DNA from: Enterococcus viikkiensis
GTDB lineage: Bacteria > Bacillota > Bacilli > Lactobacillales > Enterococcaceae
Direction of reading: 5' to 3'
NCBI RefSeq assembly: GCF_005405345.1
Contig: NZ_BJDW01000001.1
Location: forward strand, 1-64,000
DNA length: 64,000 bases
The notes under the pieces were generated by a model that worked only from the letters and a program-made list of their open reading frames with translations, was not told the DNA's origin and ran no database searches. The position numbers were made by a program, and so were the translations under genes. How positions within the stretch are numbered: position 1 is the first letter of the stretch; each line of letters opens with the position of its first letter. Below are positions 28,906 to 36,251 of this stretch, piece by piece.

Positions 28906-28933
28906 ACTGCCACCTGCCTTTTTTCTAAAAATT

Positions 28934-28961
28934 ATTATAACGGATTGCAGCTTCATTACAA
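28934..28961 (-). promoter_or_regulatory. Predicted promoter of epaA and the epa core
   Basis: Minus strand TTGTAA (28956-28961), 16-nt spacer, TATAAT (28934-28939), 29 nt upstream of the epaA ATG. The -10 is perfect and the -35 matches 4 of 6. Confidence 0.65.
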
Positions 28962-28994
28962 GGTTCTATCTGAAACTTACAAAAAAGCTTGAAC

Positions 28995-29924
28995 TTATTT
29001 TTTCTTTCTTTTTTTGATAACGCGTGTTTTTAGTTTGTTAAACCATTTATTGACTCGGTTAGAACCTTCTACCACTTCTTCACCTGTTCGATATTCTTCT
29101 AAGGTCACATTCAATACGCCACCTAAAATAATAATCGTCGCAGCAAAATTCAGCCAGAACATCAAGACGATAAAACTTCCGATGATTTGATAACCAGAAA
29201 CTCGTTGAGCAAACGTTTGCGCGTACAAGCTAAAACCTTGAGCCAGAACAATCCAGCCAACTGTGGCAAAAATCGTCCCTGGAAGTGCATATTTGATCCG
29301 GACATGTGCATTTGGAATAACGACATATAAACCGCCTAAAATAACTAATAATCCAATTAAAGTAACTGGCCAGCGCAATGTCAAAAAGGTATCAATAATA
29401 CCCGGTGAAAAATTCAGTAATTGCTGTAAAGCGTCTAAGATCACTTGTCCCGCACTGAAAAATAAAGCGACAGCAATAATCGCCATCATCAACACACCGA
29501 CGATCCCCACCGAAACGATCCGGCTAATCACGAAATTTCCGCGGTCCTCCACACCATACGCTCTATTTAACGCCGTTTGGAGGGCATTGATACCGCGACT
29601 CGATGACCATAATGCGGCCAAGACCGAGATTGATAGCATTCCTCCCGAAGTATTTTCCAGCAGCCCTGTAATCGCCGGCTTTAGAAAACTAAAAACATTC
29701 GGTGGGATTGCTTCACTTAAATATGGCAAGACCGTCTCTGGGGTAACATTAAAATACGGCAGTAAATTTCCAACAATAATTAGTATCGGGAAAAAGGACA
29801 GCAACAAATAATAGGCAACTACCACGGAGCGGTCGCCTATTTCTGTTTCTGCCAAATGTTTTTGGATCGATTGGATAAAATCCATTAATTTCTTATTTTC
29901 TTTAATCTTATCTATTGGTCCCAT
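28995..29924 (-). CDS. YihY/virulence factor BrkB family membrane protein
   Basis: A 309-residue protein with six predicted helices and the family core AYYLLLSFFPILIIVGNLLPY, SSSRGINALQTALNRAY and MFWLNFAATIIILGGVLN (parts of each shown). Earlier annotated as ribonuclease BN, the family has no proven general function. The basic tail KLKTRVIKKRKKK is cytoplasmic. It lies 15 nt after map and upstream of the epaA promoter, so it is probably co-transcribed with map. Confidence 0.9.
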   Translation of the reverse strand: MGPIDKIKENKKLMDFIQSIQKHLAETEIGDRSVVVAYYLLLSFFPILIIVGNLLPYFNVTPETVLPYLSEAIPPNVFSFLKPAITGLLENTSGGMLSISVLAALWSSSRGINALQTALNRAYGVEDRGNFVISRIVSVGIVGVLMMAIIAVALFFSAGQVILDALQQLLNFSPGIIDTFLTLRWPVTLIGLLVILGGLYVVIPNAHVRIKYALPGTIFATVGWIVLAQGFSLYAQTFAQRVSGYQIIGSFIVLMFWLNFAATIIILGGVLNVTLEEYRTGEEVVEGSNRVNKWFNKLKTRVIKKRKKK

Positions 29925-29939
29925 AACATCCTCGTCGTC

Positions 29940-30704
29940 CTAATAAGTTCCTTCTTCACCTTGTGAAGTCAAAATTTTCGGACCTTCTTTAGTAATTGCT
30001 AAAGTGTGTTCGTATTGTGCACTCCAACCACCATCTTTGGTGTAAGCTGTCCAGCCATTAGGATCCATCTTCATTTGCCAAACGCCGGTATTAATCATCG
30101 GTTCGATGGTGATAACCATGCCTTCTCTTAAACGTAACCCTTTACCTGCTACTCCGTAATGAGGAATTGCTGGCTCTTCATGAATCGTTGGCCCAATGCC
30201 ATGTCCGACAAAATCACGAACAACTGAAAAGCCTTCGCCTTCAGCATAGGTTTGGATCGCATGACCGATATCTCCGATTCGGTTTCCTACTTGTGCTTGT
30301 TCAATCCCTAGATACAACGCTTTTTTGGTGACCTCCATTAAGCGTTCGATCTCAGGTGAAACCTCTCCCACCGCATAAGACCAGCAAGAATCAGACATCG
30401 CGCCTTTATATTCCACACACATATCGAGCTTAATCAAATCGCCCTTTTTCAATGGCTTCTTGCGGGGAAATCCATGACAAATTTCGTCGTTGATGCTGCA
30501 GCAAGTCGCGTATTCATAGCCTTCAAAACCGATTTGTGCGGCAATTCCGCCGTGACTTTCAATAAAGTCTTTGACAAATTTTTCAATTTCCATACTGGTC
30601 ACACCAGGTTTAATAAAATCACGTAAATGACGATGTACGTCTGCTAATAATTCGCCAGACTCGTCCATCATTTCGATTTCACGGGGTGATTTTAATGTAA
30701 TCAT
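29940..30704 (-). CDS. map: Type I methionine aminopeptidase
   Basis: A 254-residue metalloprotease that removes the initiator methionine from nascent proteins. The metal ligands are visible in KLDMCVEYKGAMSDSCW (two Asp), GHGIGPTIHEEPAIPHYG (His), VITIEPMIN (Glu) and YEHTLAIT (Glu). AAGGAG precedes the ATG by 9 nt. It has a long leader (about 160 nt) with strong secondary structure and a predicted promoter at 30875-30903. Confidence 0.96.
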   Translation of the reverse strand: MITLKSPREIEMMDESGELLADVHRHLRDFIKPGVTSMEIEKFVKDFIESHGGIAAQIGFEGYEYATCCSINDEICHGFPRKKPLKKGDLIKLDMCVEYKGAMSDSCWSYAVGEVSPEIERLMEVTKKALYLGIEQAQVGNRIGDIGHAIQTYAEGEGFSVVRDFVGHGIGPTIHEEPAIPHYGVAGKGLRLREGMVITIEPMINTGVWQMKMDPNGWTAYTKDGGWSAQYEHTLAITKEGPKILTSQGEEGTY

Positions 30705-30868
30705 GTTCTCGTCTCCTTAAATGTAGTCATTTTTTCTGGTGAAAAAATGAGGTGGATGTTTCTTTCCGTAATGATTTATGTCATTCACCGATTGTCCATT
30801 CAGGTTAATTTTTACTTTCTTTCCTGTTAGGAACGGGGTAAAAACTAGACCAACATCCTTTTTTCATC
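30705..30868 (-). promoter_or_regulatory. Structured 5' leader of map (candidate cis-acting RNA)
   Basis: The minus-strand leader can fold into a closed multi-branch structure. An outer 7-bp stem pairs 30852-30858 with 30754-30760 and encloses two hairpins. One is a TTTTTAC/GTAAAAA stem (30838-30844 with 30809-30815), carrying an inner TTCCT/AGGAA stem. The other is AATGA/TCATT (30770-30774 with 30781-30785). A perfect 9-bp hairpin (30727-30750) follows, only a few bases before the map ribosome site. No known riboswitch was recognised. The fold was read by eye and not computed. Confidence 0.45.
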
Positions 30869-30874
30869 TTGTTT

Positions 30875-30903
30875 ATTTTAACATAACCCTATAAAGCGAA
30901 CAA
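30875..30903 (-). promoter_or_regulatory. Predicted promoter of map-yihY
   Basis: Minus strand TTGTTC (30898-30903), 17-nt spacer ending in TGT, then TAAAAT (30875-30880). The extended -10 compensates for the weak -35. Transcription would begin near 30868. Confidence 0.5.
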
Positions 30904-30941
30904 ATGGTTAGAGAGCAGTCATTTCCTTTTGATTTCTATTT

Positions 30942-30950
30942 TGATATAAT
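30942..30950 (+). promoter_or_regulatory. Predicted extended -10 promoter of the flavodoxin gene
   Basis: TGATATAAT carries a TGn extension and a perfect -10 hexamer, 185 nt before the flavodoxin start. No clear -35. Nothing else is obvious in 30960-31119. Confidence 0.5.
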
Positions 30951-31134
30951 GACCATAAATTTGGCTTAAAGTTACGGATTTCATCTTCTCCCCAATCAAA
31001 TTCCGAAAGCAATTTGATTCTTCCTGAAATGGAGAAAAAAGTGGGTTTCATTGGATGAGACACGGGACAAAGACCAAACTATTTTTTCTATCAGAAAAAA
31101 TAATACATGGACATAAAGCAAGGAGGAATTTTTT

Positions 31135-31578
31135 TTGACAGTAGCAAAAATCGTTTATGCCAGCATGACGGGAAATACCGAAGAGATCGCCGACATCGTG
31201 GCCGAAGCTTTTGAAAATTTAAATATTGACGTAGAAATCGACGAATGCACACAAGTCGAAGCGGAGGATTTTGAAGACGCTGATATTTGTGTCGTTGCAA
31301 CCTATACTTATGGTGAAGGCGATTTGCCAGACGAGATCGAAGACTTTTATGAGGACCTAAAAGAACTGGACCTTACTGGAAAAATATTTGGGGTCTGCGG
31401 TTCTGGCGATACCTTCTACGATCAATACTGCAAATCGGTCGATGACTTTGACGCCGTCTTCGAAAAAATCGGCGCGACTCGCGGAGCGGATAGTGTAAAA
31501 GTCGAGATGGCAGCTGAAGAAGAAGACATTGAAAACTTAGAAGCCTTCGCGAAAAAAATCGCCGATGCAGCTTCGTAA
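31135..31578 (+). CDS. Flavodoxin
   Basis: A 147-residue short-chain flavodoxin that carries FMN as a low-potential electron carrier. Evidence is the phosphate loop SMTGNTEEIAD (9-19), the aromatic/acidic YTYGEGDLPDEIEDF and GVCGSGDTFYDQYC loops, and the strongly acidic composition. The start is a TTG at 31135 with AGGAGG 8 nt upstream (31121-31126). It is a single-gene unit with its own promoter and terminator. Confidence 0.95.
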   Translation: MTVAKIVYASMTGNTEEIADIVAEAFENLNIDVEIDECTQVEAEDFEDADICVVATYTYGEGDLPDEIEDFYEDLKELDLTGKIFGVCGSGDTFYDQYCKSVDDFDAVFEKIGATRGADSVKVEMAAEEEDIENLEAFAKKIADAAS

Positions 31579-31590
31579 AATACTATTTGG

Positions 31591-31620
31591 GGATGAGCTC
31601 GTTGTTGCTCATCCTTTTTT
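31591..31620 (+). terminator. Intrinsic terminator after flavodoxin
   Basis: Perfect 8-bp stem GGATGAGC/GCTCATCC (31591-31598 and 31607-31614), 8-nt loop, then six T. It begins 13 nt after the stop codon. Confidence 0.92.
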
Positions 31621-31699
31621 ATTAACTAAACTTCGTTGTCAAAGAAGGAAACATTTTATTCCTTGGAGACTCTTTCTTTTGAGAAAACGTAAGAAATGC

Positions 31700-31705
31700 T
31701 ATGAT
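31700..31705 (+). promoter_or_regulatory. Candidate promoter of the M29 aminopeptidase gene
   Basis: TGCTATGAT forms an extended -10 (hexamer 31700-31705). TTGAGA at 31679-31684 is a -35-like box but leaves only 15 nt of spacer, so the extended -10 is the main support. It is 27 nt before the start codon. Confidence 0.45.
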
Positions 31706-31731
31706 AGTTCTAACGAAATGGAGGGGTTGAA

Positions 31732-32970
31732 ATGACGTTACCTAATTTTGAAACATTGTTAAAAAAATACGCCCATTTAATTACAAAGGTTGGTGTGAAT
31801 ATCCAAAAAGATGATACGGTTGTTGTCTATGCCAGTGTGGAACAAGCTGAGCTTGCCCGACTAGTAACAAAAGAAGCCTATCAACTTGGTGCTGCAGAAG
31901 TGATCCTACAATGGAACGATGACACCGTTCAACGAGCATTTTTAAGTCATGCGGCAGAAGATCGGATTATGGAAGTGCCGGCTTATAAAGTCGATGAAGC
32001 CAACGTGTTTGCGGAAAAACGCGTGACCCGAATCAGTATCGTTTCACAAAATCCCGATGCATTATTAGGTGTAGACACAAATCGGGTCGCAGCTTACCAA
32101 GCCGCACGAGGAAAAGCCTTGCAAGCTGTCATGGAAGCGACGCAATCCAATAAATTGCGTTGGACCGTGGTTGCGGCAGCTAGTCCAGCTTGGGCCAGCA
32201 AAGTTTTTCCCGATCTTTCTTCAAGTGAAGAACAAGTAGATACACTTTGGGATGAGATTTTTAAAACCACACGAATCTACGCCGAGGATCCCGTTGCAGC
32301 TTGGGAAGAACACGACGCAGCGATGCGCAAGCAAGCCGAGCGCTTGAATAAGGAACAATTTTCGGCGTTGCATTACACAGCGTCAGGAACAGATCTCACG
32401 ATCGGCTTACCAGAAAATCATGTCTGGGAAGGTGCTGGCAGTTTTGCGGCAGATGGTAACGAATTTATGGCCAATATGCCAACTGAAGAAGTCTTCACCG
32501 CTCCGGATCGCAATCGAGTGGACGGCTATATCACTAGCACCAAACCACTAAGTTATGCGGGAACAACGCTTAACGAAATGAAATTCACCTTCAAAGACGG
32601 CGAAGTCGTGGAATTTTCTGCTAAGGACGGCGCGGATGTCTTAGCTTCTTTATTAGACATTGACGAAGGGGCCAAACATCTAGGCGAAGTCGCTCTTGTA
32701 CCAGATCCTTCACCGATTTCACAATCAGGGATCACTTTCTTCAATACCTTGTTCGATGAAAATGCTTCAAATCATTTGGCGCTTGGTGCAGCCTATCCAT
32801 TCAGCGTCGAGGGCGGGACAGAAATGACGAAAGCCGAGTTAGCCGCTGCCGGCTTAAACAGCAGCCAGACCCATGTCGACTTCATGGTCGGTTCTAATCA
32901 AATGGATATCGACGGGATTCGTAAAGATGGCTCTAAAGTACCAATCTTTAAAAATGGTGATTGGGCTTAA
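31732..32970 (+). CDS. M29 family aminopeptidase (AmpS/PepS)
   Basis: A 412-residue metallo-aminopeptidase of the thermophilic aminopeptidase family, releasing N-terminal residues from peptides in the cytoplasm. Family features are the N-terminal YAHLITKVGVNIQKDDTVVV, the TDLTIGLPENHVWEG region with ANMPTEEVFTAPDRNRVDG (metal-binding Glu), HLALGAAYP (His) and THVDFMVGSNQMDIDGI (Asp). Length is as expected. GGAGGGG precedes the ATG. It stands alone on the plus strand; no strong terminator follows, only a weak 7-bp hairpin at 33062-33089. Confidence 0.93.
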   Translation: MTLPNFETLLKKYAHLITKVGVNIQKDDTVVVYASVEQAELARLVTKEAYQLGAAEVILQWNDDTVQRAFLSHAAEDRIMEVPAYKVDEANVFAEKRVTRISIVSQNPDALLGVDTNRVAAYQAARGKALQAVMEATQSNKLRWTVVAAASPAWASKVFPDLSSSEEQVDTLWDEIFKTTRIYAEDPVAAWEEHDAAMRKQAERLNKEQFSALHYTASGTDLTIGLPENHVWEGAGSFAADGNEFMANMPTEEVFTAPDRNRVDGYITSTKPLSYAGTTLNEMKFTFKDGEVVEFSAKDGADVLASLLDIDEGAKHLGEVALVPDPSPISQSGITFFNTLFDENASNHLALGAAYPFSVEGGTEMTKAELAAAGLNSSQTHVDFMVGSNQMDIDGIRKDGSKVPIFKNGDWA

Positions 32971-33135
32971 AAAAGCTACCAGCATTATTTTTTAACAACA
33001 ATTTATTTCTTTGTCCAGTAGAGTAGCAAATTGTTCTATATTAATAGCATCATAAACTTTTACTGGTAAAAATCATCTTTTCTACCAGTATTTTGGCGAC
33101 ATTCTTTCCTAGAGTACATACTAGTATTTTGGTAT

Positions 33136-33180
33136 TTATTCATCTTTTTTACAAGCTACACATGTCCAACAAATGGTCAT
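33136..33180 (-). CDS. Possible 14-residue cysteine-rich peptide
   Basis: The minus strand carries AGGAG, 7 nt, ATG and then codons for MTICWTCVACKKDE followed by TAA. Three cysteines in a C-x2-C-x2-C array and a well-placed ribosome site make it noticeable. There is no recognised family and no clear promoter, and it could be chance. I would not count it as a gene without expression data. Confidence 0.2.
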   Translation of the reverse strand: MTICWTCVACKKDE

Positions 33181-33242
33181 TGTGGTTCTCCTAAAGGCTT
33201 GATTTGAAACTAAAAAGAACTTGAGCAATAGTTTTTTCAATC

Positions 33243-33294
33243 TGTAGTGACCCCGAAAGTTAGATTTTTTGTCTAACTTTTTGGGGCACTGCAG
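33243..33294. repeat. Near-palindromic inverted repeat resembling paired IS ends
   Basis: Arms 33243-33264 and the reverse complement of 33272-33294 read TGTAGTGACCCCGAAAGT.. and TGCAGTGCCCCAAAAAGT.., each ending in TAGA, about 22 bp with only a few differences, separated by 7 nt. The TGNAGTGNCCCC start is like terminal repeats of IS3-type elements. It may be a residual element reduced to its two ends, or simply a strong hairpin terminating the ABC transporter mRNA, whose stop lies 20 nt away. Confidence 0.5.
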
Positions 33295-33313
33295 TCACGT
33301 GCTCGAGTTCCTT

Positions 33314-34156
33314 TTAGTTGGTTTTAGTAATTATTACATCACTTGGTTTAACATCCTCGCCAAAGAATGGTTTCAAGGTTTCATTATAAGCTTTTTCAAA
33401 GAAACCTTCCTTGTTCAATTTTTTGATATCTTTATTCACCCATTTTAAAAGTGACTTATTCCCTTTTTTAATACCTGGGTTGATGGTTGACACTTCCCCG
33501 ACTTCTTTGATTCCCACTGTATAATCTGGATTCTCCTTAGTCCAAGCATAGAGATAGGTATTGTCATCAGCTAAAGCTTGTGCACGTCCATCGGTTAATG
33601 CTTGAAATTGTTGACTTTTAGATTCATATTTTTCTAAATTAACATCTGGATATTTCTTCGTAAAATATGTTTCAGCAGTTGTTCCTTTAGTTACAATCAA
33701 TTTCTTATCATTCAATTGTTTCGCTTTAGTTATCTCTGCATTTTTTGGTGATACAACGCCAATACCAACTTTCATATAAGGTGAAGCGAAGTCAACGACT
33801 CGTTTACGCTCAGGTGTTTTGGTAAAGTTTGCTAAAACTAAATCCACTTTATTAGATTTTAGCGCGTCTACTCGTTCTTCCGCGTTGACGACGGTAAATT
33901 GAATTTTAGTTTCATCACCTAATAGGTCTTTGGCTAATCGTTTAGCTAAATAAATATCATATCCTTGATTGTTGCCCTTGGCATCCAAGTATCCATATGG
34001 CGATAAATCGCCAAAGACGGCTACTTTCAAAGTTCCACGTTTTTTGATGGCACTGACCGACGATGGATTACTCTCAGCATGGACGGTCTTCGGTGTAAAA
34101 CTTGCTGCTAAACCAATTGCTAAGATTGCTAAAATGCCTACCCATATTTTTTTCAT
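33314..34156 (-). CDS. Amino-acid ABC transporter substrate-binding protein, CjaA-like (probable cysteine)
   Basis: A 280-residue type II periplasmic-binding fold protein (SBP_bac_3). The patterns GDLSPYGYLDAKGNNQGYD, VDLVLANFTKTPER and SPYMKVGIGVV strongly recall the cysteine-binding CjaA family, so cysteine is the likely ligand. The signal peptide (about residues 1-27, ending TVHA) has no cysteine, so the usual lipoprotein anchor is missing. The ATG at 34156 is preferred over an in-frame GTG at 34168, which lacks spacing from its ribosome site. Last gene of the T-box operon. Confidence 0.85.
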   Translation of the reverse strand: MKKIWVGILAILAIGLAASFTPKTVHAESNPSSVSAIKKRGTLKVAVFGDLSPYGYLDAKGNNQGYDIYLAKRLAKDLLGDETKIQFTVVNAEERVDALKSNKVDLVLANFTKTPERKRVVDFASPYMKVGIGVVSPKNAEITKAKQLNDKKLIVTKGTTAETYFTKKYPDVNLEKYESKSQQFQALTDGRAQALADDNTYLYAWTKENPDYTVGIKEVGEVSTINPGIKKGNKSLLKWVNKDIKKLNKEGFFEKAYNETLKPFFGEDVKPSDVIITKTN

Positions 34157-34180
34157 TTTATTTCCCACTCTCTTTTTTTA

Positions 34181-34924
34181 TTATAGATTTGCGAAGTCTA
34201 AACTTCGCAAAAATTGATACGCTCGTTCTGTTTCTGGTGCTTCAAAAAATTGTTTTGTAGCTCCTTCTTCTACAATTTGACCCTCCGCCATAAAAATGAT
34301 GCGATCACTAACTAGCCGTGCAAACTCCATTTCATGAGTAACAATCAATAGTGTTTTATCTGTCTTCGCCAATTCTAAAATGACTTCCAAAACTTCACGA
34401 ACATTTTCTGGATCTAAGGAGGCTGTTACTTCATCAAAAAGCATCAATTCAGGATTCATACACAAACTGCGCACAATCGCGACCCGCTGTTTTTGTCCAC
34501 CTGATAATTCACGGGGATAACTATCAATCTGTTCTTTTAGACCGACGCGCGTCAACCATTCTATCGCTTGTAGTTGAACTTCCTTCTTAGCCCGTTTTTG
34601 AACTTTTACAGGACTGATTGTCACATTTTCTAGAACAGTTTGATTAGGAAAAAGGTCGTAACTTTGAAAAACCATCCCAATTTTTGGCCGTAGTTGTTGC
34701 CAACTTTTTTCAGTCTGTTTAACCAATTGCCCATTAAATAAGATTGTGCCAGAAGTAGTTGATTCCAGGCCATTCAAACAACGCAGTAAAGTACTTTTGC
34801 CACTACCAGACGGTCCTAAAAGTGCTACAACTTCTCCAGCTTGAACACTCAGATTAATAGATTGTAAAACTGATTTCGTCCCATAATTTTTTACTAAATC
34901 CTTCGTCTCAATAATTGTCGTCAC
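34181..34924 (-). CDS. Polar amino-acid ABC transporter ATPase
   Basis: A 247-residue ATP-binding subunit with Walker A GPSGSGKST, Q-loop MVFQSYDLFPNQTVLENV, signature LSGGQKQRVAIVRSL and Walker B ELMLFDEVTASLDPE. It is of the GlnQ/HisP type. The open frame runs to 35017, inside the permease gene. The GTG at 34924, 2 nt after the permease stop, begins the conserved VTTIIETKDLVKNYG and is chosen. It energises the two permeases upstream. Confidence 0.92.
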   Translation of the reverse strand: MTTIIETKDLVKNYGTKSVLQSINLSVQAGEVVALLGPSGSGKSTLLRCLNGLESTTSGTILFNGQLVKQTEKSWQQLRPKIGMVFQSYDLFPNQTVLENVTISPVKVQKRAKKEVQLQAIEWLTRVGLKEQIDSYPRELSGGQKQRVAIVRSLCMNPELMLFDEVTASLDPENVREVLEVILELAKTDKTLLIVTHEMEFARLVSDRIIFMAEGQIVEEGATKQFFEAPETERAYQFLRSLDFANL

Positions 34925-34926
34925 CT

Positions 34927-35595
34927 TTACACCGCCCTTTTTTCTAATTTCTGCGCCCATCGACTTAAGGGATAACATATAATAAAATATAAGCCGAAAA
35001 TAAATCCATATACCCAAAGACTTATACTTGAAACTTTTACTGTGTAATGCTCAATAATTTGAGTTCCTACACGAATCATTTCTGTTACCCCGATCATCAT
35101 TAGCAAACTCGTTGTTTTTATCACGCGAGTAACTAAATTAATCGTTGCGGGCAAAACTGATTGGACACTTTGAGGAGCCAAAATGTAATAAAATTGTTGC
35201 CAACCAGTAAAACCTAATGCTTTTCCAATCTCAACTTGACTCTTTGGCACGCTTTGTAGGCCGCTACGAACCAGATCGCTCATCTCAGCTGAGATCCATA
35301 ACACAAAGACCAAAATCGAAACCGCTTGATTAGAAATATCTTTATTCAATGCTTCAGGTAATAAATAGTAGAAGACGAATAATAGAGCTAGCAATGGCAC
35401 AATGCGAAAAAGCTCTAGATAAAGTCGAAAAAACATACGGATCAGCGGATTTTTACTCGTGCGAATTAACCCAAATAAAATGCCCAGCATTAAACCAATC
35501 ATGAGAGAAATCGCTGAAAGCTTAATGACCTCTAACATACCTCCCATTAGACGATTAAAATTATTTCCATCAAACAAAATATTAAAGCCCTGCAT
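34927..35595 (-). CDS. Amino-acid ABC transporter permease (second)
   Basis: A 222-residue HisM/HisQ-family permease with five helices and the EAA-type loop ELSDLVRSGLQSVPKSQVEIGKALG (seen here as VRSGLQSVPKSQVEIGKALG). GAGGG is spaced 6 nt from the ATG at 35595; a TTG two codons earlier is unlikely. The start overlaps the end of the first permease gene by 14 nt, so the two subunits are translationally coupled and probably form a heterodimer. Confidence 0.9.
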   Translation of the reverse strand: MQGFNILFDGNNFNRLMGGMLEVIKLSAISLMIGLMLGILFGLIRTSKNPLIRMFFRLYLELFRIVPLLALLFVFYYLLPEALNKDISNQAVSILVFVLWISAEMSDLVRSGLQSVPKSQVEIGKALGFTGWQQFYYILAPQSVQSVLPATINLVTRVIKTTSLLMMIGVTEMIRVGTQIIEHYTVKVSSISLWVYGFIFGLYFIICYPLSRWAQKLEKRAV

Positions 35596-36241
35596 TAGCA
35601 ACCCTCGCTCTCCTTTCCAGCCAATAGACGATAACGACCAATGGTAAAATCAAAATCATATAACTGATGACTAACATTAATAGAAATTCCTTGGTCAGAT
35701 AATACATTCCAATTAAGTCCTTGGTTACATTGGTTAAATCCATTATTGAAATCGCACTAAAAACTGAGGTCTCCTTTAATAAAAAGATACAATTAGCACC
35801 AACACTTGGAATAGAAAGAGGTAATCCTTGTGGTAAAATCACGAGCGTTGTTAACTGAAAAGCATCAAAGCCTAACGATTTCCCCGATTCAATTTGGACC
35901 GTTGGCACATACTCAAAACTTGCACGTAAGGCTTCCGCCATATACGCTCCTCCCAAAAATGATAATCCGATAATTGCGGCAGTATATTTTCCTATTGGTA
36001 TACCAACTTTAGGTAATCCATAATATAGAAAGAATAATTGGATCAACAATGGTGTATTTCGCGAAAGTTCAATATAAGCCTTTGTTACTGGGTTCAAATA
36101 AGGAATCTCAAAATAGCGGATCAGTGCAATTAGAAATCCTATCAGTAAGGCTGAAATAATCCCGGCTAATCCTAGGACCAAGGTAACTTTCAAACCCTTT
36201 AGGTATAATGGAATACTTTCGTTGATTGCTCCTACGTCCAT
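35582..36241 (-). CDS. Amino-acid ABC transporter permease (first)
   Basis: A 219-residue HisQ-type permease with five helices. Signatures are LSRNTPLLIQLFFLYYGLP and the coupling loop AYMAEALRASFEYVPTVQIE with SGKSLGFD. AGGAGG is 6 nt before the ATG at 36241. It follows the PLP enzyme gene by 10 nt within the same operon. Specificity is set by the binding protein, probably cysteine. Confidence 0.9.
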   Translation of the reverse strand: MDVGAINESIPLYLKGLKVTLVLGLAGIISALLIGFLIALIRYFEIPYLNPVTKAYIELSRNTPLLIQLFFLYYGLPKVGIPIGKYTAAIIGLSFLGGAYMAEALRASFEYVPTVQIESGKSLGFDAFQLTTLVILPQGLPLSIPSVGANCIFLLKETSVFSAISIMDLTNVTKDLIGMYYLTKEFLLMLVISYMILILPLVVIVYWLERRARVANAGL

Positions 36242-36251
36242 CAAGCTCCTC

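Larger units (their letters stand above)
32971..33313. other. Intergenic region with hairpins and a near-palindromic IS-end-like element
   Basis: Convergent region between the aminopeptidase and the ABC transporter. Contents: a weak ACTGGTA/TACCAGT hairpin (33062-33089) with a second similar CTAGTATTTTGG copy at 33121, a 14-codon minus-strand ORF at 33136-33180, and a long inverted repeat at 33243-33294. No full-length gene is present. Confidence 0.55.

Noticed and set aside
29263-29811. Plus-strand 182-codon frame opposite yihY
   Set aside because: Antisense shadow of a recognised membrane-protein gene; no ribosome site.
31079-31108. TTTTTTCTATCAGAAAAAA hairpin before the flavodoxin gene, considered as terminator
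   Set aside because: Stem is only A/T, with no T-tract beyond it; the upstream promoter would be blocked. Likely an incidental leader hairpin.
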